Shown one piece after another: positions 53,360 through 61,889 of a stretch of 64,000 nucleotides of DNA (the stretch's first letter is position 1; each line of letters opens with the position of its first letter). The notes beneath the pieces are model-generated. The model worked only from the letters and a program-made list of their open reading frames with translations, did not search any database and had not been told where the DNA came from. Origin of the DNA: Saprospiraceae bacterium (GTDB lineage Bacteria > Bacteroidota > Bacteroidia > Chitinophagales > Saprospiraceae). Both the position numbers and the translations under genes were made by a program. The stretch is from positions 496,001 through 560,000 of the forward strand of contig JAHBTW010000001.1 in the NCBI GenBank assembly GCA_019638385.1. The letters run 5' to 3'.

Positions 53360-55216
53360 TCACTGCTTCAACACCGGCAGCGCCGCCCATTCCCGTTTGC
53401 CGCGTTGCAACAACAACAAGGTATAAGCGCCCGGCTTCAGGCGGCTCATGTCTATTTCGGTACGCCATTCGCCGGCGATGCGTTCGCGGCGCTCCCATAC
53501 GGTGCGGCCGGCGGCGTCGGCGAGGCGGAGGGTTACGGCGGTAGCGTTCTCCAAAATCATTTCTACCCGCAATGCGTCGCGTACCGGATTGGGCGCCGCC
53601 GTGAACCGTTGCAGTCCGGGCAGGCTCGGCACGCTGCTGATCACCACCGTTACAGCGGGCCATTCGTAGGTGCAACCGTTTGGCGTAGTGCCGATTACGG
53701 TATAATCTCCCGATTCCGTGGCGACATATTCCAACCCTGTAGCGCCTTCGATGAGTTCGCCGTTCAAATACCATTGGTAGGATACAAAAAACGACAGATC
53801 GGGCGCCGTCAATGTGGCGCCATCTACCGCTACATCAGGCAAACCGTCGGGTATTTCATCTTCGATATTAATGGTGAAGGAGAGGGTGCGAGCGCAATTG
53901 TTGGAATTGCTAACCGACACAGAATAGGTACCCGCCGGCAGATTGCTCAGCGTCGGCGTGGTTGCCCCGGTTGACCACGCAATGGTGTGCGTAGCGCCCG
54001 GATTGTCTATACCCAACTCAATGGCGCCGTCGCCGCTGCCGGAGCAGTTTTCGTCAGTGACGGTGCCGGCCACCCGGAAGGGCGAACATATTTCGCGCAC
54101 CCGCTGTATGATGCCGGATAACATTAAAGCTATGTAAAGCTCTCCGTTTTGGTCTTCTCCGAAAGCAACGTAGTTGTTGGTGACACCCACGAGCAGTTGT
54201 TGGTTAGTCCATCCGCCGGAGCCGTTGGGGCGGAGCGACCAGATACGTCCGCTGCAAAAATCGGTATAAAGATAGTGCCCGTACAAGTCGGGGAAATCAA
54301 GACCGCGATATACCATGCCGCCGGTCACGGAGCAGCCGTTGGTAAAGTTGTTGGGATATACATGCACCGGAAAAACATAGTTGGATGCCGGGAGGCAGCC
54401 GGAGGTATTGTAAGCATTGTTGCCTTCATAGCAGCGCCAACCGTAGTTTTCGCCGCCGGTGCTGGAAGCCGGCTGGAAGTCAATTTCTTCCCAGGCATTC
54501 TGGCCCACATCGCCGATCCACATGTCGCCGGTATGGCGGTCAAAGCTGAAACGCCAGGGATTGCGAAGGCCGAGCGCCCAGATTTCATCGGCGGTAAAGT
54601 CGTCCTCAGCAAAGGGGTTGTCGGGAGGTATGGCATACGGGTCGCCGTTGTCCACATCAATGCGGAGCATTTTGCCGAGGAGCGACATCCGGGTTTGACT
54701 GTGGTTCTGCGGGTCGCCGCCGGAGCCGCCGTCGCCCATGCCGATATACAGGTAGCCATCGGGGCCGAAGTTGAGGTCGCCGCCGTTGTGATTGTTAAAT
54801 GGTTGATTGACAGAGAGTAGAATGAGTTCACTATCGGGATCGGCTACGTTGGCATCGGCGCCGCTCACACTAAACCGGGATATGCGGGTATGGCCGGAAG
54901 TATTGGTGTAATTGACGAAGAAATACCCGTTTTGAGCGTAGTTGGGATGAAAAGCCAAGCCCAGCAGGCCGCGCTCATTGGCGCTCGAATTGACGCGGGC
55001 GCGGATGTCGAGAAAAGGCGTGGAAAGGGTTTGCCCCTGCGCGTTGAGGACGTGAATCATACCGCGTTGTTCCACAATAAAAAGGCGGGCGTCGCCGGCA
55101 TGGGCAATGTCCACAGGGCGGGTAAAGCCCGTGGCGTAGTTTTGCAATTGGAGGATGGGTTGTGCAAAGACACCGCAAACGGTCGTCAGCAGCACGGCAG
55201 CAAAAAAGTACTTCAT
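53360..55216 (-). CDS. Secreted PQQ-dependent sugar dehydrogenase-like protein with SprB-like repeat and T9SS sorting domain
   Basis: About 618 residues from the ATG at 55216 (MKYFFAAVLLTTVCGVFAQP, a signal peptide); the longer upstream frame is antisense to pgmB. Residues ~20-350 form a glucose/sorbosone dehydrogenase propeller: GLLGLAFHPNYAQNGYFFVNYT, FGPDGYLYIGMGDGGSGGDP, EIWALGLRNPWRFSFDRHTGDMWIGDVGQNAWEEID. A SprB-like repeat (CSGSGDGAIEL...WSTGATTPTLSNLPAGTYSVSV) follows, then an Ig-like segment, then a type A sorting domain (AAPNPVRDALRVEM...LKPGAYTLLL). It should be exported by the type IX system and oxidise aldoses at the cell surface. Confidence 0.9.
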   Translation of the reverse strand: MKYFFAAVLLTTVCGVFAQPILQLQNYATGFTRPVDIAHAGDARLFIVEQRGMIHVLNAQGQTLSTPFLDIRARVNSSANERGLLGLAFHPNYAQNGYFFVNYTNTSGHTRISRFSVSGADANVADPDSELILLSVNQPFNNHNGGDLNFGPDGYLYIGMGDGGSGGDPQNHSQTRMSLLGKMLRIDVDNGDPYAIPPDNPFAEDDFTADEIWALGLRNPWRFSFDRHTGDMWIGDVGQNAWEEIDFQPASSTGGENYGWRCYEGNNAYNTSGCLPASNYVFPVHVYPNNFTNGCSVTGGMVYRGLDFPDLYGHYLYTDFCSGRIWSLRPNGSGGWTNQQLLVGVTNNYVAFGEDQNGELYIALMLSGIIQRVREICSPFRVAGTVTDENCSGSGDGAIELGIDNPGATHTIAWSTGATTPTLSNLPAGTYSVSVSNSNNCARTLSFTINIEDEIPDGLPDVAVDGATLTAPDLSFFVSYQWYLNGELIEGATGLEYVATESGDYTVIGTTPNGCTYEWPAVTVVISSVPSLPGLQRFTAAPNPVRDALRVEMILENATAVTLRLADAAGRTVWERRERIAGEWRTEIDMSRLKPGAYTLLLLQRGKREWAALPVLKQ

Positions 55217-55316
55217 GGCATTCGGATTTGAGGCGGCCAAGATAGCGGTTTTTTGCAGAACGGGGAGGCTTTTGCAGAGTAGTGCAAATGCCCGACAAAG
55301 TGGGCCGCTTTGCGCA

Positions 55317-55350
55317 TTTGCACCAAAATAGAAACATTGTTCTATTTTTG
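55317..55350 (+). promoter_or_regulatory. Candidate Bacteroidota promoter for pgmB-GH65 operon
   Basis: TTTG at 55317-55320 and TATTTTTG at 55343-55350 (TAnnTTTG) are 22 bp apart, 21 bp before the pgmB ATG; the -7 box is followed by CCGCC as at terC. It lies in the divergent gap with the dehydrogenase gene. Confidence 0.6.
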
Positions 55351-55370
55351 CCGCCGCATAACAGCACAAC

Positions 55371-56042
55371 ATGATCAAAGCCTGCATTTTCGATCTCGAC
55401 GGCGTCATTGTGGACACCGCGAAGTACCATTTCCAAGCCTGGAGGCGTTTGGCCAACGAGTTGGGATTCGACTTCACGGAGGCCGACAACGAGCAGCTCA
55501 AAGGTGTGAGCCGCATGGAATCTTTGGACATTATCCTGCAATGGGGCGGGCTTACGCTGCCGGAGACTGAAAAAACTGAACTGGCTGACCGCAAAAATGA
55601 ATGGTACAAAGCACTCATCAGCCACATGCAGCCCGATGAAATACTGCCGGGCGTAACAGCATTTTTGGCCGACTTACGCAGCAGGGATATTCGCGTTGCA
55701 TTAGGCTCTGCCAGCAAAAACGCCGGAGCGGTTTTGGGCAGCATCGGCTTGGTCGACCAATTTGAAGTCGTCATTGACGGCCGGGATACGACCCGCAGCA
55801 AACCCGATCCGCAGGTGTTTCAACTCGCCGCGCAGGCACTCGGCTTTTCTCCTTCCGAATGTATTGTTTTTGAAGATGCGGAAAGCGGTATCGCGGCGGC
55901 GCTGGCCGGCGGGTTTTATGCGGCAGGCGTGGGCCAACCCGAGGTATTGGGAGCGGCGCACTGTGTCATTCCCGGGTTTGCAAACATTACGTTCAACGAT
56001 ATTTTCGTAAGCATTTTCAACAGACAACCGGAACAGGTTTAA
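55371..56042 (+). CDS. pgmB: Beta-phosphoglucomutase
   Basis: 223 residues of the HAD superfamily. ACIFDLDGVIVDTAKYHFQAWRRLANELG contains the nucleophile and acid Asp pair and the His of the cap; LKGVSRMESLDIIL is the cap substrate loop specific to beta-PGM; GSASKNAG and VFEDAESGIAAALAGGFYAAGVG are motifs II-IV. It turns beta-glucose-1-phosphate into glucose-6-phosphate. The next gene encodes a GH65 phosphorylase that produces beta-glucose-1-phosphate, 11 bp downstream. Confidence 0.95.
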   Translation: MIKACIFDLDGVIVDTAKYHFQAWRRLANELGFDFTEADNEQLKGVSRMESLDIILQWGGLTLPETEKTELADRKNEWYKALISHMQPDEILPGVTAFLADLRSRDIRVALGSASKNAGAVLGSIGLVDQFEVVIDGRDTTRSKPDPQVFQLAAQALGFSPSECIVFEDAESGIAAALAGGFYAAGVGQPEVLGAAHCVIPGFANITFNDIFVSIFNRQPEQV

Positions 56043-56053
56043 ACCATAATAGT

Positions 56054-58366
56054 ATGAAGCAATATCTGCAACATCACGAATGGCAGATCATCGAGGAGGG
56101 GTTCAACCCGGAGTACAACGAAATTTCGGAGAGCGTATGCAGCATCGGCAACGGTCGTATGGGGCAGCGCGCCAATTTTGAGGAGCAATACAGCGGCGAT
56201 ACCCTGCCCGGCTCTTATGTAGCCGGCATCTATTATCCCGACAAAACCCGCGTGGGCTGGTGGAAAATCGGCTACCCGGAATATTTTGCCAAAGTACTCA
56301 ACGCACCCAATTGGATCGGAATAGACATCGCTTTCGACGGGGAGCAACTCGATCTGGCGCATTGCAAGGTGGAATCTTTTCGCCGGGTGCTCGATATGCA
56401 GAAGGGCCGCCTCGAACGCTATGTGACGGCGCAGTTTCCCGACGGTCGCCGCGTGGAAATTGCCTCCTGCCGTTTTTGCAGCATTGCCGACGACGAAATC
56501 GGGGCTATTCGGTACAGTGTCAAACCGCTCAATTTTTCCGGCACGCTTTCCATCACCCCGTATGTGAATGCCGATGTCATTAATCAGGATTCCAATTACG
56601 GCGAGAAATTCTGGGTAGAGGTGGAAACCAAAACCAAACGCAGTCAGGCATACATCACCGCCGAAACCAAAAAGACGGAGTTTCAGGTGTGTACCGGTAT
56701 GCGGTTTTCCATTTTCCAAAACGGCGTCAAGGTCAACTTCGACTCGCTGCGGGTGCATAAAGAAAAATATGCCGGTCGCACGGTGGACATCAAGTGCGAA
56801 AAAGGCCGTGAAACAGTGGTGTATAAATACGCCGCCGTGGTATCTTCTCTCAATCACGAAAAGGCCGAACTGCTCGAACGCTGTCAGGAGGCCGTGAAAC
56901 GCGCCCACGATAAAGGCTTTGAGGTGTTGCTGCAGGAGCAAGCCGACGCCTGGGCCGCCAAATGGGAAGAAGCCGACATCCGCATACAGGGCGACGTGGC
57001 GGCGCAGCAGGGCATTCGATTCAATATTTTTCAATTGTACCAAACCTACACCGGCGAAGACGAACGGCTCAACATCGGACCGAAAGGCTTCACCGGCGAG
57101 AAGTACGGCGGCAGTACTTATTGGGATACCGAGGCGTATTGCTTTCCATTTTATCTCGCCACCGCCGATCAGCACGTTGCGCGCAACCTCTTGGTTTACC
57201 GTTACCGGCATTTGCAAAAAGCCATCGAAAATGCCGAAAAGCTCGGCTTCAGCGGCGGCGCGGCGCTGTACCCCATGGTGACCATGAACGGCGAAGAATG
57301 CCACAATGAATGGGAAATCACGTTTGAGGAAATACACCGCAACGGCGCCATCGCCTACGCCATACATGATTATATACGCTACACCGGCGAAAAGGAATAC
57401 CTTGCGGAGTATGGTGCGGAGGTGTTGTTGGGCATAGCGCGTTTTTGGGCACAGCGGGTGCATTTTTCGCAACCCAAACAGCAATACGTCATGCACGGCG
57501 TAACCGGCCCCAACGAGTACGAAAACAATGTGAACAACAACTGGTACACCAACTACATCGCCGCCTGGTGCCTGCGCTTTGCCGGGGAATCCATGCAGTA
57601 TGTGAAAGAAACCGCGCCGGAACAATACAGCGCATTGGCCGGCAGAACCAATTTCAAGGAACAGGAAGAACTCAGACGTTGGGCGGAAATCGCCGGTAAC
57701 ATGCACTTTCCCGCTGATGCACAATTGGGCATTTATTTGCAACAGGAAGGTTATTTGGAAAAAGAAATCCTGACCGCAGCCGACATCCCTGCCGCACAAC
57801 GCCCCATCAACCAACACTGGTCCTGGGACCGCATCCTGCGCTCCTGTTTCATCAAGCAGGCCGATGTATTGCAGGGCATGTATTTTTTTGAAGACCATTT
57901 CAGCGAAGAGGACATTCGCCGCAATTACGATTTTTACGAGCCGCGCACCGTTCACGAATCTTCGCTGTCGCCTTGCGTTCACTCCATACTGGCGGCCCGC
58001 TTGCGCAAAGAAGAAAAGGCGTATGAGATGTACTTGCGCACCGCCCGCTTGGACTTGGACGACTACAACAACGACACCGAAGACGGCTGCCACATCACGA
58101 GTATGGCCGGCGCCTGGATGGCCGTGATAAAAGGTTTCGGCGGTATGCGCGTATATGATGACACCTTGCAGTTCAGTCCCATGATACCCAGCCAATGGAA
58201 CGCTTATGCATTCAAGTTGCGCTTTCGCGGGGCGCTCCTGCAGGTGAAAGTAACCAAAGAGCAAGCCATTGTGCGCAATCTTTCTGCCCGCCATTTAGAC
58301 ATCAAAATCTACGGCAATTTGTTTACCGTAGAAGCGGGCGGCGACCTGAGCGTGGGCCTGCGTTAA
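56054..58366 (+). CDS. GH65 disaccharide phosphorylase (maltose phosphorylase-like)
   Basis: 770 residues. A beta-sandwich N-terminal domain (NEISESVCSIGNGRMGQRANFEEQYSG) precedes the (alpha/alpha)6 barrel. YGGSTYWDTEAYCFPFYL near residue 350, GVTGPNEYENNVNNNWYTN near 485 (the Glu general acid) and the TVHESSLSPCVHSILAA phosphate-binding region near 635 are diagnostic. It phosphorolyses maltose or a related alpha-glucobiose to beta-glucose-1-phosphate and glucose in the cytoplasm. The preferred disaccharide cannot be told by eye. Confidence 0.93.
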   Translation: MKQYLQHHEWQIIEEGFNPEYNEISESVCSIGNGRMGQRANFEEQYSGDTLPGSYVAGIYYPDKTRVGWWKIGYPEYFAKVLNAPNWIGIDIAFDGEQLDLAHCKVESFRRVLDMQKGRLERYVTAQFPDGRRVEIASCRFCSIADDEIGAIRYSVKPLNFSGTLSITPYVNADVINQDSNYGEKFWVEVETKTKRSQAYITAETKKTEFQVCTGMRFSIFQNGVKVNFDSLRVHKEKYAGRTVDIKCEKGRETVVYKYAAVVSSLNHEKAELLERCQEAVKRAHDKGFEVLLQEQADAWAAKWEEADIRIQGDVAAQQGIRFNIFQLYQTYTGEDERLNIGPKGFTGEKYGGSTYWDTEAYCFPFYLATADQHVARNLLVYRYRHLQKAIENAEKLGFSGGAALYPMVTMNGEECHNEWEITFEEIHRNGAIAYAIHDYIRYTGEKEYLAEYGAEVLLGIARFWAQRVHFSQPKQQYVMHGVTGPNEYENNVNNNWYTNYIAAWCLRFAGESMQYVKETAPEQYSALAGRTNFKEQEELRRWAEIAGNMHFPADAQLGIYLQQEGYLEKEILTAADIPAAQRPINQHWSWDRILRSCFIKQADVLQGMYFFEDHFSEEDIRRNYDFYEPRTVHESSLSPCVHSILAARLRKEEKAYEMYLRTARLDLDDYNNDTEDGCHITSMAGAWMAVIKGFGGMRVYDDTLQFSPMIPSQWNAYAFKLRFRGALLQVKVTKEQAIVRNLSARHLDIKIYGNLFTVEAGGDLSVGLR

Positions 58367-58385
58367 CAAAAAACAGTGATAACTT

Positions 58386-58901
58386 ATGAAAAAGGCATTT
58401 CTTCTCTTTTCCATCCTCTTGCTGGCGGCAGCCTGCAACACAGAGTCGAAAGACAAATCCGCTGCAGCCGGCGCCGGCGCCGTATCAGGCGAAGCAGAAC
58501 CGGCAGTACCCATTGCTAATACGCGCGAGTCGGCGCTGCTGGCCAAGCATTTCTGGGTCTTTGAGTATTATGTCATTCCCGGCGATCACCCCCGCAGCGT
58601 AGCGAGCCGTGGGTTGTGGTATAGTCTGAAAATGGACGGTACCTATACTTACGGCCATTGGGAAGACCTGCTCGGTCAGGGCACCTGGACCACCACCTCC
58701 GCCGACGGGAAGGTGTTGCTCAATGTGGATTCTGCCACCGACGACCGTTACGACATGCAATGGGAGGTCAATTTGGGCAATTACCAGGGATATGAAGCCT
58801 CTTTTTCGGCGGCGCCGGGATCTCCGCAGCAGGGGGTTATTTGTAAATTGGTGAACATTCAATCGCGGCCCACGAAAAAACAATTCGGTTATGAAGAATA
58901 A
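58386..58901 (+). CDS. Small lipoprotein of unknown function
   Basis: 171 residues. KKAFLLFSILLLAAAC is a clear lipoprotein signal with the Cys at residue ~18, followed by a Ser/Ala/Gly-rich linker. The rest (VFEYYVIPGDHPRSVASRGLWYSLKMDGTYTYGHWEDLLGQGTWT) looks like a lipocalin-type beta domain (DUF-like). I do not recognise a named family. It overlaps the amylase gene by 11 bp, so the two are probably made together. Confidence 0.75.
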   Translation: MKKAFLLFSILLLAAACNTESKDKSAAAGAGAVSGEAEPAVPIANTRESALLAKHFWVFEYYVIPGDHPRSVASRGLWYSLKMDGTYTYGHWEDLLGQGTWTTTSADGKVLLNVDSATDDRYDMQWEVNLGNYQGYEASFSAAPGSPQQGVICKLVNIQSRPTKKQFGYEE

Positions 58902-60309
58902 TAGAGCAATCTGGGGCCGTTTTTTGAGCCTGCTGTTATGGGCTTTTTCGCTCGCTTTTTGGGTGTCTTGTAAACCCGAAGCGCGCGAAGCCGCCGGCAT
59001 TCCCGCCTTGGAACCTTCCACGGCCGCGCCGGCCTGGGCCGATAACGCCAATATTTATGAAGTCAACATTCGGCAATACACCCCGGAGGGCACTTTCACG
59101 GCATTTGCTACACACTTGCCCCGCTTGAAAGCAATGGGCGTTGACATCCTCTGGTTTATGCCCATCTTCCCGGTATCGGTGGAGCGCCGCAAGGGTACGC
59201 TCGGCAGTTATTACGCCGTTTCGGATTTCACTGCCGTAAACCCGGAATTCGGTACGATGGCCGACTTTCGGGCCGTAGTGGATTCGGCAAAGCAATTGGG
59301 CATGCGCGTCATTTTAGACTGGGTGCCCAATCACACCGGCTGGGATCACCGTTGGATCACCGAGCATCCCGACTTCTATACCCGCAACGACACCGGCGAA
59401 ATCATTGACCCCATTGATCCGAAAACCGGCAAATCCTGGGGCTGGACGGACGTGGCCGATCTCAACTACGACAACCCCGAACTCCGCAAAGCTATGACAC
59501 AAGACATGCTCTTCTGGCTGCGTGAAGTGGGTGTGGACGGCTTCCGCTGCGATGTGGCAAGCGAAGTGCCCGACGATTTTTGGAGTGAGGCCGTACCGCA
59601 ATTGCGCCAGGCCAATCCCGATCTCTTTATGCTCGCAGAGGCGGAGCACCCGCCGCACCGGAATCTGGAATGGTTCGCTATGTCGTACGGCTGGAGTTTT
59701 CATCAGTTGATGAATCAAATTGCGCAGGGCGAAGCGAAAGCCTCCGACATCAAAACCTGGCTGGCCAAAGACCGCAAAGACTTCCGCAAAGGCTACGCCA
59801 TGCAGTTTATCACCAACCACGACGAAAACTCCTGGAACGGCACCGAGTTTGAGCGCATGGGCGAGGCCGTAAAAGCGATGGCCGTGCTCGCATTCACCTT
59901 TGAAGGTATGCCGCTCATCTACTCCGGGCAGGAAGCCGGACTGAACCGCCGCCTTGAGTTTTTTGAAAAAGATTCCATCCAATGGGACAATCTCCCTTAT
60001 GAGGTATTTTACCGCACCCTGCTCGATCTCAAACATCGCAACAAAGCGCTCTGGAACGGCGCCGCCGGCGGCGAACCGATCATCATCTCCACCGAACACG
60101 ACGACAAAACGCTGGTGTTCTTTCGCGAAAAAGAGGATAATAAAGTGATTGTGCTGCTCAATCTCAGTCCGGATCCGCTCGACATCGTACTGAAAGACAA
60201 ACGCCTGGAGGGCAGCTATTCCAACGTATTCGGCAACAGCAGCACCGCCGTCACTACGGGTACGAGTATCCACCTCAGTGCTTGGGATTATGTAATATTG
60301 TCTAAGTAG
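58891..60309 (+). CDS. GH13 alpha-amylase family lipoprotein
   Basis: 472 residues with a signal ending AFWVSC, so probably a lipid-anchored periplasmic or surface enzyme. Residues ~50-400 are the TIM barrel: ILDWVPNHTG (region I), GFRCDVASEVP with the nucleophile Asp near 221, LFMLAEAEHP with the acid Glu near 249, and FITNHDEN with the third Asp near 310. An amylase-type C-terminal beta domain follows. It would release malto-oligosaccharides for import; GH65 and PgmB then act in the cytoplasm. Confidence 0.93.
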   Translation: MKNNRAIWGRFLSLLLWAFSLAFWVSCKPEAREAAGIPALEPSTAAPAWADNANIYEVNIRQYTPEGTFTAFATHLPRLKAMGVDILWFMPIFPVSVERRKGTLGSYYAVSDFTAVNPEFGTMADFRAVVDSAKQLGMRVILDWVPNHTGWDHRWITEHPDFYTRNDTGEIIDPIDPKTGKSWGWTDVADLNYDNPELRKAMTQDMLFWLREVGVDGFRCDVASEVPDDFWSEAVPQLRQANPDLFMLAEAEHPPHRNLEWFAMSYGWSFHQLMNQIAQGEAKASDIKTWLAKDRKDFRKGYAMQFITNHDENSWNGTEFERMGEAVKAMAVLAFTFEGMPLIYSGQEAGLNRRLEFFEKDSIQWDNLPYEVFYRTLLDLKHRNKALWNGAAGGEPIIISTEHDDKTLVFFREKEDNKVIVLLNLSPDPLDIVLKDKRLEGSYSNVFGNSSTAVTTGTSIHLSAWDYVILSK

Positions 60310-60312
60310 CTC

Positions 60313-60780
60313 ATGCCGACCACCCTCCGAACCGATTCCACGCACCCGGACTTCATTGATCTGGTGAAATTATTAGACGCTGACCTGGCCCGGCGCGACG
60401 GAGAGGAGCATGCGTTTTATGCGCAGTTCAACACCATTGACCGGATCAAACATGCGGTGATGGCGTATGAAAACGAGCAGCCGGCGGCCTGCGGCGCCAT
60501 AAAGGAATACGATTCCGATACCGTAGAAATTAAAAGAATGTACACCTTGCCGAGGTGGCGGGGAAAAGGGCTTGCTACGGTTGTTTTGGCGGAATTGGAA
60601 CGCTGGGCGGCGGAGTTGTCTTATCAACGCTGCGTTTTGGAAACGGGAAAAAAGCAGCCCGAGGCCATCGAATTGTACAAAAAGAATGGATATGTTGTGA
60701 TTCCCAATTACGGACAGTATGCCGGGGTGGAAAACAGCGTGTGCTTTGAGAAAAGGTTAAAGGCGCCGTACCAAGCGTAG
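60313..60780 (+). CDS. GNAT acetyltransferase
   Basis: 155 residues. PAACGAIKEYDSDTVEIKRMYTLPRWRGKGLATVVLAELERWAAEL is the acetyl-CoA-binding core (R/QxxGxG/A as RGKGLA near residue 88) and IELYKKNGYVVIPNYGQY the C-terminal motif. Substrate unknown. The start follows the amylase stop by 3 bp. Confidence 0.9.
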   Translation: MPTTLRTDSTHPDFIDLVKLLDADLARRDGEEHAFYAQFNTIDRIKHAVMAYENEQPAACGAIKEYDSDTVEIKRMYTLPRWRGKGLATVVLAELERWAAELSYQRCVLETGKKQPEAIELYKKNGYVVIPNYGQYAGVENSVCFEKRLKAPYQA

Positions 60781-60784
60781 TCGA

Positions 60785-60823
60785 GGTAAAAAGGGTAAAG
60801 GTTAAAGGAGTAAGGTTAAAAAC
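60785..60823. repeat. Degenerate heptamer array 3' of the GNAT gene
   Basis: GGTAAAA, AGGGTAAA, GGTTAAA, GGAGTAA and GGTTAAA follow the TAG stop at 60780. The 7-bp unit is the same as at 32641-32661. Confidence 0.8.
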
Positions 60824-60867
60824 CGTATCTTCACGCGAGTTTTTTGTATCACCTCAATATTTAAGTT

Positions 60868-61884
60868 ATGAAGATTACCATCAAATGGCCGGTATTGGCA
60901 GCCCTTGTGCTGTCGGCGGCCACAATCTCTTTTGCTCAACCTTTCAGCCTTCCCAAACTCCCTTATGATTACGTCGCACTGGAGCCGCACATTGATAAGG
61001 AAACAATGGAAATACACCACTCGCGCCACCATGCCGCGTACGTCAATAACCTCAACAAAGCCGTGACCGGCACGGCCGCCGAAAAATTGACAATGGAAGA
61101 CTTGTTGCTCACGGCAGGCCGCCGCGGCGATGCCATCCGCAACAACGGCGGCGGGCATTACAACCACACGCTGTTTTGGGAAATCCTTTCGCCCAAAGCG
61201 CTAAAAGCCCCGCAAGGCGCGCTGATGCAAGCCATTACTGCACAATACGGCTCCGTGGACAGCGTCAAAACCCTGCTCAATCAAGCCGCCGGCACCCGCT
61301 TCGGCTCCGGCTGGGCATGGCTCATTGTCACTACCGACAAAAAGTTGCTCGTGTGCTCATCCGGCAATCAGGACAACCCCATTATGGATGTCTCCAAAGA
61401 GCGCGGCATTCCCATTCTCGGCATTGATGTGTGGGAACACGCCTATTATCTGAAATACCAAAACAAACGCGGCGATTACCTCGGCGCCATTTGGAACGTG
61501 CTGGACTGGACCGTCGTAGGCGCCAAATACAACGCGGCGCTCAGCGACCCGTTGCTGAAACGCATTGAAAAGGACGCCTGGACGGCGCTCAAGGATTTCC
61601 ACATGGTCATGTCGCAGACCTTTCACCCGGCCGAAGAAGGCAATCTACAGCCCATCCGGGAGCGCAGCTCCGAAATGATGCTCAAAGCCACGGTGTTGAG
61701 AAATTCGCCGGTTCCGGCTTCTTTCGATTCTCCGGAAATCCGCAAAGCCATCGGCAACTTAGCCATCGGCTCAATGGACTTGAACAAAGCCGTGAGGAAA
61801 AAAGCAAAGGACGCGGTGCTAAAAGCCAAGCTGACGGCCCTGCACGACACCTTTCACATCATTCAGGGTCTTTGCAGCCATTGA
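60868..61884 (+). CDS. Secreted Fe/Mn superoxide dismutase with extra C-terminal domain
   Basis: 338 residues, against ~200 for ordinary family members. A signal peptide (KWPVLAALVLSAATISFAQP) precedes the SOD fold: EIHHSRHHAAYV (His ~50), NNGGGHYNHTLFWE, and DVWEHAYYLKY supply the metal ligands; GGGH and GNQDNP are of the manganese type. From ~220 an additional domain follows (MVMSQTFHPAEEGNLQPIRERSSEMMLKA to LHDTFHIIQGLCSH) that I do not recognise; its conserved-looking His/Cys residues hint at metal binding (inference). It removes superoxide outside the cytoplasm. Confidence 0.9.
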   Translation: MKITIKWPVLAALVLSAATISFAQPFSLPKLPYDYVALEPHIDKETMEIHHSRHHAAYVNNLNKAVTGTAAEKLTMEDLLLTAGRRGDAIRNNGGGHYNHTLFWEILSPKALKAPQGALMQAITAQYGSVDSVKTLLNQAAGTRFGSGWAWLIVTTDKKLLVCSSGNQDNPIMDVSKERGIPILGIDVWEHAYYLKYQNKRGDYLGAIWNVLDWTVVGAKYNAALSDPLLKRIEKDAWTALKDFHMVMSQTFHPAEEGNLQPIRERSSEMMLKATVLRNSPVPASFDSPEIRKAIGNLAIGSMDLNKAVRKKAKDAVLKAKLTALHDTFHIIQGLCSH

Positions 61885-61889
61885 TATAA

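Noticed and set aside
55217..55801. 195-codon upstream extension of the sugar dehydrogenase frame
   Set aside because: It is antisense to pgmB and would bury the clear signal peptide that starts at 55216.
56039..58294. Long minus-strand open frame (~750 codons) opposite the GH65 gene
   Set aside because: It mirrors the codon structure of GH65, is Phe/Val/Gly/His-rich with no family motif, and the plus strand has clear catalytic motifs.
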